From NCBI GenBank assembly GCA_044228435.1, contig JBGAUW010000021.1:28360-92359 (forward strand): DNA of 64,000 nt, in the 5' to 3' direction. The stretch is from Bog-950 sp044228435. Lineage in GTDB: Bacteria > Bacteroidota > Bacteroidia > Chitinophagales > LD1. Every line of letters starts with the position of its first letter. Position 1 is the stretch's first letter. Below are positions 45,111 to 54,183 of this stretch, piece by piece. The translations under genes and the position numbers were made by a program. The notes beneath the pieces were generated by a model. That model made no database searches and had not been told where the DNA came from. It worked only from the letters and a program-made list of their open reading frames with translations.

Positions 45111-45971
45111 TTATTTTCCAGCGGTTGTATAATCACCAACTGTTTGTTCCAATTGGCCTAAAGCGTTAGCAAGTTGTTCATCGTTAGGGGCAATGCCGTG
45201 CCATTTATGGCCACCTTGCATAAAGTCTACCCCATAACCCATTTGTGTATGCATAATAATGAAAACAGGTTTACCCTTACCGGTGCGTGTTTTAGCTTCT
45301 TTAAGCACGTTTACTACTGCTTCCATATCGTTACCCTGTTTTACTTCTAACACATCCCAGTTAAATGCCAAAAGTTTAGCTTTTATATCGTAGTGATTTA
45401 GCACTACTTCTACAGGTCCATCTATTTGTGCATTATTCATATCCATAGTGCAGATAAGGTTATCTACTTTATGGTGCGGGGCAAACATCAGCGCTTCCCA
45501 AATTTGCCCTTCCTGAAACTCACCATCGCCATGCAGTGAATAAACAATTGAATCATCCTTATTCAGCTTTTTAGTGAGTGCTGTACCAATTGCGTTGCTC
45601 ATACCCTGGCCTAATGAACCAGATGCCATACGCACACCCGGTAAATGTTCGTGGGGGGTAGGGTGGCCCTGTAACCTCGAATTAAGTTTGCGGAATGTCG
45701 ACAGCTCGCTTACATCAAAATAACCGGCATGGGCTAATACGCTATACCAAACCGGGCTGATATGCCCGTTTGAAAGATAAAACACATCCTCGCTAACCGC
45801 ATCCATCGAAAAGTTCTTATTGTGCTTCATCACTTCAAAATAAAGCGCAACCATATACTCGGTGCAGCCTAACGAACCACCGGGGTGGCCCGAGTTAACC
45901 GCATGAACCATTCTAACTATATCGCGGCGTACCTGCGATGCAATACGCTTTAATTCTTCTACCGTTGCCAT
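45111..45971 (-). CDS. Transketolase, N-terminal subunit
   Basis: 286 residues covering the thiamine diphosphate-binding domain: HAVNSGHPGGSLGCTEYMVALY, GHISPVWYSVLAHAGY, MASGSLGQGMSNAIGTALTK and the diphosphate/Mg motif HGDGEFQEGQIWEA...DMNNAQIDG. It needs the C-terminal subunit at 39536-40495. The two genes lie on the same strand but are separated by two vWA genes and an oppositely oriented sulfatase gene. They are therefore unlikely to share one transcript. It catalyses ketol transfer in the non-oxidative pentose phosphate pathway. Confidence 0.93.
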   Translation of the reverse strand: MATVEELKRIASQVRRDIVRMVHAVNSGHPGGSLGCTEYMVALYFEVMKHNKNFSMDAVSEDVFYLSNGHISPVWYSVLAHAGYFDVSELSTFRKLNSRLQGHPTPHEHLPGVRMASGSLGQGMSNAIGTALTKKLNKDDSIVYSLHGDGEFQEGQIWEALMFAPHHKVDNLICTMDMNNAQIDGPVEVVLNHYDIKAKLLAFNWDVLEVKQGNDMEAVVNVLKEAKTRTGKGKPVFIIMHTQMGYGVDFMQGGHKWHGIAPNDEQLANALGQLEQTVGDYTTAGK

Positions 45972-46069
45972 GTTTTAAATTTTGAGTGAAAATAAACGTG
46001 CCGCGCAGAGCACCGCTAAAAAGTTTTTAACCTGCCGTGGGAAATCACATTGATTTTTAACTTTATAAC

Positions 46070-46576
46070 GTGATAAAATTTAACACACTTATCTTAAAAT
46101 TTGACGAGCAGGGCGAAAAGACCGGCTGGACATACATTGTTATACCTGCCGAATTAGCCCTAAAGCTAAAACCCAACAACAAAAAGTCGTTCCGGGTAAA
46201 AGGCAAGCTAGATGCCCATGCTATTAAGCAGGTAGCACTAATACCCATGGGCGAAGGCGATTTTATTATGCCACTGAATGCAGAAATGCGCAAAGCACTG
46301 GGCAAACGCAAAGGCGCACAATTGCAAGTGCAATTAACAGCCGATGAATCGGACTTTGTGTTCTGTAAAGAAATGATGGAGTGCCTGGAAGATGAACCGA
46401 AAGCCCTCGAAAATTTCAAGAAGCTTTCGGGTTCCGAACAAAAGTATTTCAGCAAATGGGTAGATAGCGCAAAAACAACCGAAACAAAAGCCAAACGCAT
46501 TCTGCAAACCTTAACCGCTATGCAGCACGGCTGGCGTTACGGGCAAATGATAAGAGCGCTTAAAAAGGATTCTTGA
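46070..46576 (+). CDS. DUF1905 / YdeI-type small protein
   Basis: 168 residues with a GTG start at 46070; the nearest in-frame upstream codon is a stop at 46058 and no ATG is available before the conserved part. Residues 1-95 fit DUF1905 (GWTYIVIPAELALKL, FRVKGKLDAHAIKQVALIPMGEGDFIMPLNAEMRKALG). The C-terminal part is the YdeI/OmpD-associated region (LSGSEQKYFSKWVDSAKTTETKAKRI). Function unknown. It is convergent with the gldN-like gene, ending 10 bp from it. An opposite-strand frame at the same place is only a shadow. Confidence 0.85.
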   Translation: MIKFNTLILKFDEQGEKTGWTYIVIPAELALKLKPNNKKSFRVKGKLDAHAIKQVALIPMGEGDFIMPLNAEMRKALGKRKGAQLQVQLTADESDFVFCKEMMECLEDEPKALENFKKLSGSEQKYFSKWVDSAKTTETKAKRILQTLTAMQHGWRYGQMIRALKKDS

Positions 46577-46586
46577 TCTCAACTAT

Positions 46587-47420
46587 TTAGTAATTCCACA
46601 TATCGTGCTCCTTTTCAAAAAGTTCCTGCTTAATGCGCTCGCTTTCTAATTGGGCATCTACGCCGCTGGCGTATTCCTGTATGTTGCGGTCGTGCACATT
46701 GCTTTCTTTATAAATGTAGCTTTCAAACCGGCGCATTTCAAATAAATCTTCCCAGCTATAACGCTGCGAATCGTTTTGGGCATTAAACACTTCTTTAGTG
46801 GCTAGCAAACTACGAATAGACGCATAGGGTATCCAATACATGGTCATATCGCCCCGGTAATTGCCATTATCATCGTAGTCTTCCATTACCGGCGCAATGC
46901 CAATTATACGCACCTGCATAGTGCTTGTTTTTGTATCAAAAAACCAAACCTCCTTTACCCTAAACTTTTTGATTTTATCCCAGGTTAGCGGATTATGCAT
47001 GGCCACCTCTATCTCTCTACTAGGGTCTAGCACATCCACCTGAATGACCGTATCATTTTTTTCGCCAATTACTTTTACTTTATCCGGATTCAGTATCTGT
47101 GTAAACTGATCAGCGTTTAGTACCGAAGGGTCATACACGGTTATATCGCCCCTCTTGGCGGCTTCGTGTATTATTTGAATGAGTGGCAACCCCGGATAAT
47201 TAAACGGCTGGTTCATTTTTTGGCGGGTATCAATAATGCGCCAAATGTTTTTGCTCCACATTACGTCCGCCTCGCGTTGGTATTCATAAGCCAGTGGCTT
47301 TGCGTTACTTCGGTCGCGCTGCTGCCAGGTCAGCTGTTCTGTCTCCTGGGCCTTAAGCGCAAGGCGGCAACATAGAAGTGTTATTATAGTTAGCACAAGG
47401 GCAATTTGCTTGTTTGTCAT
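46587..47420 (-). CDS. Second GldN-family protein (GldN2)
   Basis: 277 residues with an export signal (ending LKAQ). GldN motifs: YQREADVMWSKNIWRIIDTR, QPFNYPGLPLIQIIHEAAK, VKEVWFFDTKTSTMQVRIIGIAP, MEDYDDNGNYRGDMTMYW and SYIYKESNVHDRNIQEYASG. It is a divergent paralogue of the gldN at 49340-50164, and is last in a second gldM-gldN pair. GldN is a periplasmic part of the type IX secretion and gliding complex. A similar gldN paralogue (gldO) is known in Flavobacterium johnsoniae. Whether this copy is redundant or makes a variant complex is unknown. It starts 11 bp after the second gldM. Confidence 0.9.
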   Translation of the reverse strand: MTNKQIALVLTIITLLCCRLALKAQETEQLTWQQRDRSNAKPLAYEYQREADVMWSKNIWRIIDTRQKMNQPFNYPGLPLIQIIHEAAKRGDITVYDPSVLNADQFTQILNPDKVKVIGEKNDTVIQVDVLDPSREIEVAMHNPLTWDKIKKFRVKEVWFFDTKTSTMQVRIIGIAPVMEDYDDNGNYRGDMTMYWIPYASIRSLLATKEVFNAQNDSQRYSWEDLFEMRRFESYIYKESNVHDRNIQEYASGVDAQLESERIKQELFEKEHDMWNY

Positions 47421-47431
47421 GGTTGCGGGAT

Positions 47432-49045
47432 TTAGCGTGCAGTTACATTAAATGCTAATGGAGAAATCTTTCTTGCTCTGTTATCAGGGCCTATTACCAT
47501 AATTTCATCAATAAATACCGCATCACCTTTTTTCAAACCTGTCATAAGGTCTTTCGCCTTTTTATTAAATACGGGCCCCTCGTTTTCTACTTTAAAAAGC
47601 TGGCCGCCTTTAAGTACGCTGGTAACAAAGCCCTTCACTTTCCATGGAACCTGCCCATATATAAAATCGTCTTGCTTAGGTACCACACCACCCCTTTGCT
47701 CAAGGTATGTTCCGGTGGTGTTACCGCCAAAAGTCACACCGTCTACAGTAGTGGTAGGATTTGGAATACTCTTAATCCTAAACTCATGTTCGCCCATGGC
47801 CATTAATTTTCCACCTACTTTAGCGCTCACCTTTACTTTTGTTACTCCGGGAGCAGTTACCAATGCCTTGTAGCTTTGTCCGTCCTTTACCAAAGTTCCG
47901 TTGCCATCAAATGCTACACTCAAATCGCTCTGCGCTACCCCCGGTACACTAATGTCGATGGGATTATCTAAACCTATATAAAGCACATTCATCATTTTAG
48001 GGGCTACCACTGCCAGCTTCGGCGCTACCTGGTATTCACCATCAAAAGGATAGAATTGAAATTTGTCATCCTTTTTCACACGCACAACACCGCTGTATTT
48101 TTTAATTCCGGTAGATGAACCCGTCATAGATAGCTTGCCAAAACCATTTTGAACATCCATTTTTTGTGCGTTGCTAAGCGGCGGCACATCGGACGATGAT
48201 TCTATCATCAGATAATTACCGCTTTCATCTTTTTTTACAGATGGGTTAAAACTGCCGAGAAAGACATCCGGCTGTTGCGTGGAACTATAAGCCGCCACCA
48301 TTACGTCAGCTTTATATGCTTCGCCTTGTAAAATATAACTACTCGGCGATAGAATCTTCGCCTCCATTTTATCGGTTACAATAATATTACTATGTATCGA
48401 TTTATAAAGCCGCTCTATAACATAACTTTCCGCTCCCAGCAAATCGTTCTGGTATTTCGACAAAAGCGTAACAGCAGCTACCACAGGCACATGGTTAAAC
48501 TTCGCAAACTCCCAGCTGCTTGCTCCGGCAGGCATATCGGTTTTTAGCGATAGCGACTTATCTACCTCAGCCCTGTCGCTTTCCGGCACCAACTGCAATA
48601 ACTCAGCCCTGGCAGCATCAATCTGCGCTTTTAACTCCTTGCCCCTTTTCCCGTCATTCTCTACAAACATCCGGGTAGGCACATTAATGTCGTCATCCCT
48701 CTTTATCTTGCCGGTCTCAGCATCAATACCTCCCGCTTCATTGGTTATTTCGGTTTTGTATTGCTCCAGCAGCTTATACAATTTTGCCGACACTGACTTT
48801 ACTTGCAGTGATTTATCATACGCCAATTTAGCACGTATAGAGTCGTTTCTATATTGAAAACCCAGCTCATTATAGATGTTTTGATTTTTGGATTGAAGAG
48901 AGCCATTGGAGGTGCTAATACCATCGTTTACGTTCTTAAAGGCATCCAATACTTCGCTCGATACGTTCAACGCCAGAATGGCCGTTAAAACGAGGTAGAG
49001 CATGTTAATCATTTTTTGCCGGGGGCTTAGCTGCGAATTTTGCAT
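47432..49045 (-). CDS. Second GldM-family protein (GldM2)
   Basis: 537 residues. GldM layout: a short cytoplasmic N-terminus (LSPRQKMINMLYLVL), one membrane helix to about residue 28, then a long periplasmic region (RMFVENDGKRGKELKA, ILQGEAYKADVMVAAYSSTQ, NVLYIGLDNPIDISVPGV). It ends with a C-terminal domain (MTGLKKGDAVFIDEIMVIGP). It is clearly paralogous to the gldM at 50178-51800 but well diverged, so the duplication is old. A terminator (49283-49317) separates it from the first gldKLMN run, so it needs its own promoter in the 237-bp gap at 49046-49282; I could not identify one. GldM forms the rotary stator-like partner of GldL, coupling inner-membrane energy to the outer complex. Confidence 0.92.
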   Translation of the reverse strand: MQNSQLSPRQKMINMLYLVLTAILALNVSSEVLDAFKNVNDGISTSNGSLQSKNQNIYNELGFQYRNDSIRAKLAYDKSLQVKSVSAKLYKLLEQYKTEITNEAGGIDAETGKIKRDDDINVPTRMFVENDGKRGKELKAQIDAARAELLQLVPESDRAEVDKSLSLKTDMPAGASSWEFAKFNHVPVVAAVTLLSKYQNDLLGAESYVIERLYKSIHSNIIVTDKMEAKILSPSSYILQGEAYKADVMVAAYSSTQQPDVFLGSFNPSVKKDESGNYLMIESSSDVPPLSNAQKMDVQNGFGKLSMTGSSTGIKKYSGVVRVKKDDKFQFYPFDGEYQVAPKLAVVAPKMMNVLYIGLDNPIDISVPGVAQSDLSVAFDGNGTLVKDGQSYKALVTAPGVTKVKVSAKVGGKLMAMGEHEFRIKSIPNPTTTVDGVTFGGNTTGTYLEQRGGVVPKQDDFIYGQVPWKVKGFVTSVLKGGQLFKVENEGPVFNKKAKDLMTGLKKGDAVFIDEIMVIGPDNRARKISPLAFNVTAR

Positions 49046-49282
49046 AGTGAAAGTTTTTCGGGGTGAAAAATTTGTGTATCACTATGCCAACGCAAACCGT
49101 ATTTTAAAAATTGCGCTTAAAATGTGCGCCTGTAATTTTTCAGAAATATAGTTGCAAGGTCAAAATATTAGCCAAGAGATTTACGTTCAAAAAGATTTAG
49201 CCTTATTTGATTTTATATGGTCATGGCATTACATCAAACCTGATCAGTCTTTGCTTAGTCGTTCCATGACAAGCGCAGGTAT

Positions 49283-49317
49283 AAAAAAAGCCTTCCGAAA
49301 ATCGGAAGGCTTTTTTT
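49283..49317. terminator. Bidirectional terminator between gldN and the second gldM
   Basis: Arms 49283-49298 and 49302-49317 (16 bp, core GCCTTCCGA/TCGGAAGGC) with loop AAA and flanking A and T tracts. It lies 22 nt after the gldN stop on the minus strand. It separates the main gldKLMN run from the gldM2-gldN2 pair. Confidence 0.85.
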
Positions 49318-49339
49318 ATTTTTTACAGAGAAACAAATC

Positions 49340-50164
49340 CTAGTAATTCCAAAGGTCATGCTCAAACACAAACAGGTCGGCCTTTACGCGGTCGCTTTCT
49401 AACAAAGCGTCTACGCCGGTTGCGTATTCCTGAATATTGCGATCGTGCACATTGCTTTCCTTGTAGATATAGCTTTCAAACAAGCGGGCTTCAAACAAAT
49501 CTTCCCAGCTCATTCTTACAGCGTCGTTCTTGGTGTTAAACACTTCGTATTTAGCTAAGATAGGACGTAAATCAGGGTAGTATAACCAATACATGGTCAT
49601 ATCTCCACGATAGTTACCAGAAGCATCGAAGTCTTCCATAATTGGTGCTATACCAATTATGCGGCACTGAATGGTAGAAGTTTCCTCGTCAAAGAACCAA
49701 TCTTCTTTAACGCGGTACTTTACAATTTTATCCCAGGTAAGGTCGTTTTTCTGAATCACCTGCTCTTCCTCCAACGTAATAGGGTTAATTTGCATTACCG
49801 TATCCACGCGGGTTCCCAGTTTCTTCACATCTTCAACACTCATTACCTGTTTAAATTGGTCTGCATCTACTACCGATGGGTCGTAAACAGTCAATTCGCC
49901 ATTTTTGGCAGCGGTGTGAAGAATTTCAATCAACGGTTGCTGAGGGTACTTGAACGGTAAGTTCATTTTCTCGCGCACGTCAATCATTCTCCAAATACGC
50001 TTTGCCCAAAACACATCCGCTTCGCGAATGTAATCGTAAGGAATAACGTCCTTCTCTTTGGTGGTTGTTTTTACCCAAGCGCCATCCAAAGGCTCCTGTG
50101 CCATAGCAGCACCGGCAAACATCAGCATAGCGGCGGCAAATACAAATTTTCCTCTTTTAAACAT
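49340..50164 (-). CDS. gldN: GldN, type IX secretion/gliding protein
   Basis: 274 residues from the ATG at 50164 (MFKRGKFVFAAAMLMF, signal ending AMAQ). The frame could be extended to 50197, but that would overlap gldM by 20 bp. Motifs: YIREADVFWAKRIWRMIDVR, LPFKYPQQPLIEILHTAAK, VKEDWFFDEETSTIQCRIIG, MEDFDASGNYRGDMTMYWLY and SYIYKESNVHDRNIQEYATG. It is last in the gldK-gldL-gldM-gldN run, 13 bp after gldM, and a terminator follows. GldN, with GldK, forms the periplasmic ring under the outer membrane in the T9SS. Confidence 0.93.
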   Translation of the reverse strand: MFKRGKFVFAAAMLMFAGAAMAQEPLDGAWVKTTTKEKDVIPYDYIREADVFWAKRIWRMIDVREKMNLPFKYPQQPLIEILHTAAKNGELTVYDPSVVDADQFKQVMSVEDVKKLGTRVDTVMQINPITLEEEQVIQKNDLTWDKIVKYRVKEDWFFDEETSTIQCRIIGIAPIMEDFDASGNYRGDMTMYWLYYPDLRPILAKYEVFNTKNDAVRMSWEDLFEARLFESYIYKESNVHDRNIQEYATGVDALLESDRVKADLFVFEHDLWNY

Positions 50165-50177
50165 GGTATCTGTGTTT

Positions 50178-51800
50178 TTAGATAATAGTAAATGCAATCT
50201 GACCCAGCTTTCTTGGCTGCTTGTCAGGTCCTACAACTTTAATTTCATCAATGAAAATGATATCCTTTGGTTTAGCACGGTCTAAGAATGCTTTCATGTT
50301 AGCATTAAATAAAGGACCTTGTGTTTCTGCCTTGAAAATTTCACCTTTGGATGAGAATACCATTTGGAAGCTTACCACGGTAAAACGGGCATCGAAATCG
50401 AAATCCTTCAACAATGCCACCATACCGCTTTGCGCTTTAATGGTTCCCGGCTGTGTGTTACCACCAAACAATTTACCACCTAATGATGGTTGTGGATCCG
50501 GAATACGTTTAATACGGAATTCTTCAGAACCCATTGCCTGAACTTTGCCATCTATTTTAGCCGATACAGCAATATTACATTTGCCTACACCGGTTACGTT
50601 AGCTGTATAAGTTCCATCAGGATTTTTCTTTAATGTACCGCTACCTGAAAGGCTTGCTGTAACATCGCCTGCACCTACACCCGGAACTGAGATTTTCATT
50701 GGGTTATCAACGCCAATGTAAAGCACGTTCATTTTGGTAGGAGAAACCACCACTGCCTTAGCAGCTACCTGGTATCCGCCTTCAAAAGGATAGAATGTGT
50801 AACCGCCAACAGGGTTCTTAACGCGGATAATACCACCGTATTTTCTTTCACCTACGGCACTACCACCTTGCTCTAATTTACCCATACCACCTTCTGCCTT
50901 TAGCATACCGCTTTCGCTGTAGCCTGCAGGTAGAGGATTTTGAGAATCCATCTTATCGTAGGTTCCATCCGGGTTTCTTTTAAAACCACCTAGTGAACCT
51001 AAGAAAACTTCTGGTTGCTGAGATGAGTTGAACGCTGCTAAGAAGATATCAGCTTTGTAAGCCTGACCTTGCATAATATAGCTGCTCGGGGCAATAATCT
51101 TTGCTGCTAAGGCATCGAATTTGAAATCCGTTTCACCAATTTTCTTAATCAGGTATTCAATTACTGCACCTTCAGAGCTAACTACGTCGTTCTGAAATTT
51201 AGAAAGGATAGTAACAGCAGCTGTAGTAGGAACGTGGCTGAAAGTTAAATATTCCCATTTAGCGCCTTCTTCACCTTTTTTCTTAGGTGCTTTTGCATCA
51301 AGGGTGATTTTAAAATTCGCTCTGTCTTTTTCATCTACCAGACCAAGCAAGTCTTCACGGGCCTTAAGTATTTTAGCTTGTAAATCCCTTCCTCTTTTTA
51401 CACCTGCACCTTCTTCTACAAACATACGGGTGGCAATATCAATATTGTCACGCTCAACAATATCATCTGTTTCAGGGTCGATGCCCTTAGCCGATTTGAT
51501 AATGTCTTTTTTGTAGCCTTCCAGCAAGGTAATTAATTCTGCACTAATCGCCTTTGCTTTTTGTGCCTTAGCGTTAAAATCTTTCGCCTTCTCCGGATTT
51601 TGATCCATTTGTTTTGCAAACATCTTATAGATGCCTGCGTTTTTCTCACCTAACGAACCGTTCGAAGTTTGCAAACCCTCGTTAACCAAGTGGAATGCAT
51701 TCAATACTTCCTGCGATACGTTCAAGGCGAGTAGGGCTGTCAACACGAGGTACATCATGTTGATCATTTTCTGCCGCGGGGTTAATTTGCCACCTGCCAT
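50178..51800 (-). CDS. gldM: GldM, type IX secretion/gliding protein
   Basis: 540 residues. The cytoplasmic start LTPRQKMINMMYLVLTALLA leads into a single membrane helix with a conserved Arg at its edge. The long periplasmic part has repeated domains (RMFVEEGAGVKRGRDLQA, YIMQGQAYKADIFLAAFNSS, NVLYIGVDNPMKISVPGVG) and the C-terminal segment has IIFIDEIKVVGPDKQ. In the T9SS, GldM dimers sit inside a GldL pentamer and form the proton-driven motor that reaches the GldK/GldN ring. Order gldL-gldM-gldN with short gaps (50 and 13 bp) is canonical. A diverged second copy lies downstream. Confidence 0.95.
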   Translation of the reverse strand: MAGGKLTPRQKMINMMYLVLTALLALNVSQEVLNAFHLVNEGLQTSNGSLGEKNAGIYKMFAKQMDQNPEKAKDFNAKAQKAKAISAELITLLEGYKKDIIKSAKGIDPETDDIVERDNIDIATRMFVEEGAGVKRGRDLQAKILKAREDLLGLVDEKDRANFKITLDAKAPKKKGEEGAKWEYLTFSHVPTTAAVTILSKFQNDVVSSEGAVIEYLIKKIGETDFKFDALAAKIIAPSSYIMQGQAYKADIFLAAFNSSQQPEVFLGSLGGFKRNPDGTYDKMDSQNPLPAGYSESGMLKAEGGMGKLEQGGSAVGERKYGGIIRVKNPVGGYTFYPFEGGYQVAAKAVVVSPTKMNVLYIGVDNPMKISVPGVGAGDVTASLSGSGTLKKNPDGTYTANVTGVGKCNIAVSAKIDGKVQAMGSEEFRIKRIPDPQPSLGGKLFGGNTQPGTIKAQSGMVALLKDFDFDARFTVVSFQMVFSSKGEIFKAETQGPLFNANMKAFLDRAKPKDIIFIDEIKVVGPDKQPRKLGQIAFTII

Positions 51801-51850
51801 TTTTTTATTTTCTCGTTTTTGGGGTTAAACTATTTATTCCACTACAGAAA

Positions 51851-52651
51851 CTAAACTGCCTTCATTGCCGATAGCATGTTACCATATACCGAGTTCAACG
51901 AAGTTAAGTTCTTATTTAACTGAACTAAGTTGTCTTTGTATTTAACAGCATCTGTAGCAGTTTCAGAAAGCGCACTTGCAGCAGAGTTAAGGTTACCGAA
52001 GAATTTGTTCATAGCCTTTAAGTGGTTGTTGCTATCCTGTAATTCAAGTTCGTAAATAGCGTTAAGCTGAGAAAGGTTTTTAACCATGCTCTGAACTTGC
52101 TCGTGATAGATTTTAGTGTTCTCTGCACCGGCACCAATTTGGTTAACCGCAGTAGTTGCCGTAGCTGCAGCTTGTGCAAATGTGTTGATTTGAGCACCAG
52201 CGTTCTTAGCGTTCTTAGAGAAATCGTTAGCAGCAACCGAAGCCTCAGTAAGGTCATTCAATTTGCTTACGCTGTCGCCTAAGGTAGTAAAGCCTTTGCC
52301 TAAGCTGTTAATCAATTCAGGGCCCACTTTAGCATCGCTTAGCATTTTATCTAACTGCTGGGTAAGTGGCTTTTGGTTTTTGTTGGTTACTGGTCCTTCT
52401 GAAGCTAACTCAGGGTATACTTTCTCCCACTCGTATTCGGCGTGTATAGCTGATTGTGGCTCGAAACCTGAAATGATAAAGATAATAACTTCCGCTCCCA
52501 TACCTACCATTAGCATGATGTTTGCGCCCGGCCAGTGCATAATTTTGAAGAGAGCACCCGCAATTACGACTGCAGCTCCGAATGAATATGCATAATTTAA
52601 TAGAACGCGCGCACCTTTAGTGGTTAATGGATGCTGTTTTTCTGCTGCCAT
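51851..52651 (-). CDS. gldL: GldL, T9SS motor inner-membrane protein
   Basis: 266 residues. Two membrane helices lie near the N-terminus (about residues 18-37 and 43-62; VLLNYAYSFGAAVVIAGALF and NIMLMVGMGAEVIIFIISGF). Between them is the conserved KIMHWPGA. Glu54 in the second helix matches the membrane glutamate important for proton use in F. johnsoniae GldL. The C-terminal ~170 residues are a cytoplasmic Ala/Asn-rich coiled region. It lies 50 bp before gldM and 99 bp after gldK. There is no second gldL to match the duplicated gldM-gldN, so both GldM proteins would have to use this one. Confidence 0.95.
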   Translation of the reverse strand: MAAEKQHPLTTKGARVLLNYAYSFGAAVVIAGALFKIMHWPGANIMLMVGMGAEVIIFIISGFEPQSAIHAEYEWEKVYPELASEGPVTNKNQKPLTQQLDKMLSDAKVGPELINSLGKGFTTLGDSVSKLNDLTEASVAANDFSKNAKNAGAQINTFAQAAATATTAVNQIGAGAENTKIYHEQVQSMVKNLSQLNAIYELELQDSNNHLKAMNKFFGNLNSAASALSETATDAVKYKDNLVQLNKNLTSLNSVYGNMLSAMKAV

Positions 52652-52750
52652 GTGTTTGTTTTTTTTTAAGATTAAGGGTTAAACAATGAAATATTGGGTT
52701 TTTAAATTAAAAACGGTTTAAAAGGATAACACTAATAAGGTAATGACCTA

Positions 52751-54016
52751 TTAATTATCTGTGATGTCGCGGCCTAAGAAGGTGGTAATACATCTGAAAC
52801 CTACGTAAGATTTTGCAGAATCTCCGTACTCCCAGTGGCGGGTACCTGTTTCAATATAGTAGCCTATATCTTTCCATGAACCACCTCTGATAACTTTACG
52901 TTTCATAGCTTCCGGTTCAGATGCTTCAGCATCGTAACGGATATCCGGGTTAAGGTCATGAATAAACGAGTAAGAGTTTTCGTAGAATGCTGATGAAGTC
53001 CACTCAGCTACGTTGCCGGCCATACAGTATAAACCGTAATCGTTTGGCCAGTAAGCATCGCCACGCACAGTATAGAAACCGCCGTCTTCCGGATAGTTAC
53101 CTCTGCCTGGTTTAAAGTTGGCAAGTATGCAACCTTTAGAGTTTCTAACATAAGGGCCTCCCCAAGGGTATGGAGCCAATTTTTTACCGCCACGTGCAGC
53201 GTATTCCCACTCATGCTCGGTAGGTAAACGGAAGATATCCATCAAAGGCTCTCCGCGTGGAGTTCTGTAATCTTCCCAAAGACGGGTTCTCCAGTAGCAG
53301 AAAGCGTTTGCCTGGTGCCAGGTAACACCTACAACCGGATAATCATCAAAAGCAGGGTGGTAGAAGTAATTGCGGGTCATTGGCTCGTTGTACGAGTAAG
53401 AGAAATCTCTAACCCAAACCAATGTATCGGGGTAAACATCACAATTTTCTTTATGGATAAAGCTTGTTCTTGCTTTGCCTCTGTTTTTAGTCATAGAAGC
53501 AGCTTTGTAATCAAACCACTCGTAATCGTATTTTACTTTGCGCAAATCAAGTTCTTTTTTGCCCCACACTCTTTCATCTTTAGGCAAATAGATTTCTTCC
53601 AGTTGCTCGTTCTTTTCTTTTCCGCTCCACTCAATCTTCTGGTTCCAGTCAAGAATTTGCTCGCCCTCTTCGCCGCTTTCTTTTTTGTGCTCTAGCATAG
53701 CATGAGCAACAGAGTCGCGAACGTAGTTAATAAACTGGCGGTACTCGTTATTGGTAATTTCGGTATCATCCATGTAAAAGCCCACAATTGAAACCTGCTT
53801 GGCGCGGGCTTGTAGTGAACCATTAACATCCTGATCGCTCGGACCAATGTGCAAAACGCCCGATGGAATAAATACCATACCGTAAGGTGTGATAGGATTC
53901 CATCTCGGTCGGTCGAGCTCTCCGAGTAGCTGCCCGTTGTAACCCCCTTTACAACCTGCAACAAAAAGCAAAAGCGCGAGTGAAGCTTTGCTTAGAAGAC
54001 CTTGTAAATTTTTCAT
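52751..54016 (-). CDS. gldK: GldK, T9SS/gliding lipoprotein
   Basis: 421 residues with a lipoprotein signal (SLALLLFVAGC, Cys22). The sequence has the formylglycine-generating-enzyme/sulfatase-modifying-factor fold typical of GldK: PYGMVFIPSGVLHIGPSDQD, YDYEWFDYKAA, FDDYPVVGVTWHQANAFCYW, FRLPTEHEWEYAARGG, WTSSAFYEN and KVIRGGSWKD...VGFRC. GldK is a structural lipoprotein in the T9SS ring with GldN, not a maturase. It is upstream of gldL by 99 bp and downstream of a PorP/SprF-like gene by 167 bp. Confidence 0.95.
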   Translation of the reverse strand: MKNLQGLLSKASLALLLFVAGCKGGYNGQLLGELDRPRWNPITPYGMVFIPSGVLHIGPSDQDVNGSLQARAKQVSIVGFYMDDTEITNNEYRQFINYVRDSVAHAMLEHKKESGEEGEQILDWNQKIEWSGKEKNEQLEEIYLPKDERVWGKKELDLRKVKYDYEWFDYKAASMTKNRGKARTSFIHKENCDVYPDTLVWVRDFSYSYNEPMTRNYFYHPAFDDYPVVGVTWHQANAFCYWRTRLWEDYRTPRGEPLMDIFRLPTEHEWEYAARGGKKLAPYPWGGPYVRNSKGCILANFKPGRGNYPEDGGFYTVRGDAYWPNDYGLYCMAGNVAEWTSSAFYENSYSFIHDLNPDIRYDAEASEPEAMKRKVIRGGSWKDIGYYIETGTRHWEYGDSAKSYVGFRCITTFLGRDITDN

Positions 54017-54183
54017 GTGTTTTGTTTTGATAGTTTTCCCCTGTTTTTTAAAGAGCGTAAATGTAATAAGATTTTGATTTTACAAAAATATTCAAAAAAA
54101 ATTGTTGTTCCAGTCTGTTAAATACGTTTTTCCCTCCCCTTTGTTTCGATTTAACCATATACAAAAAAAGCCCTGTTTTACCG

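Noticed and set aside
46063..46500. Minus-strand frame of 145 codons opposite the DUF1905 gene
   Set aside because: The plus-strand frame has recognisable DUF1905/YdeI motifs. The opposite frame has no family features and is a shadow.
49152..49343. Short plus-strand frame between the two gldM-gldN pairs
   Set aside because: It runs through the terminator hairpin and has no protein-like features.
52751..54016. GldK as a formylglycine-generating enzyme for the sulfatase at 43436
   Set aside because: GldK has the FGE fold but is a structural T9SS lipoprotein in gene order gldKLMN; context is decisive.
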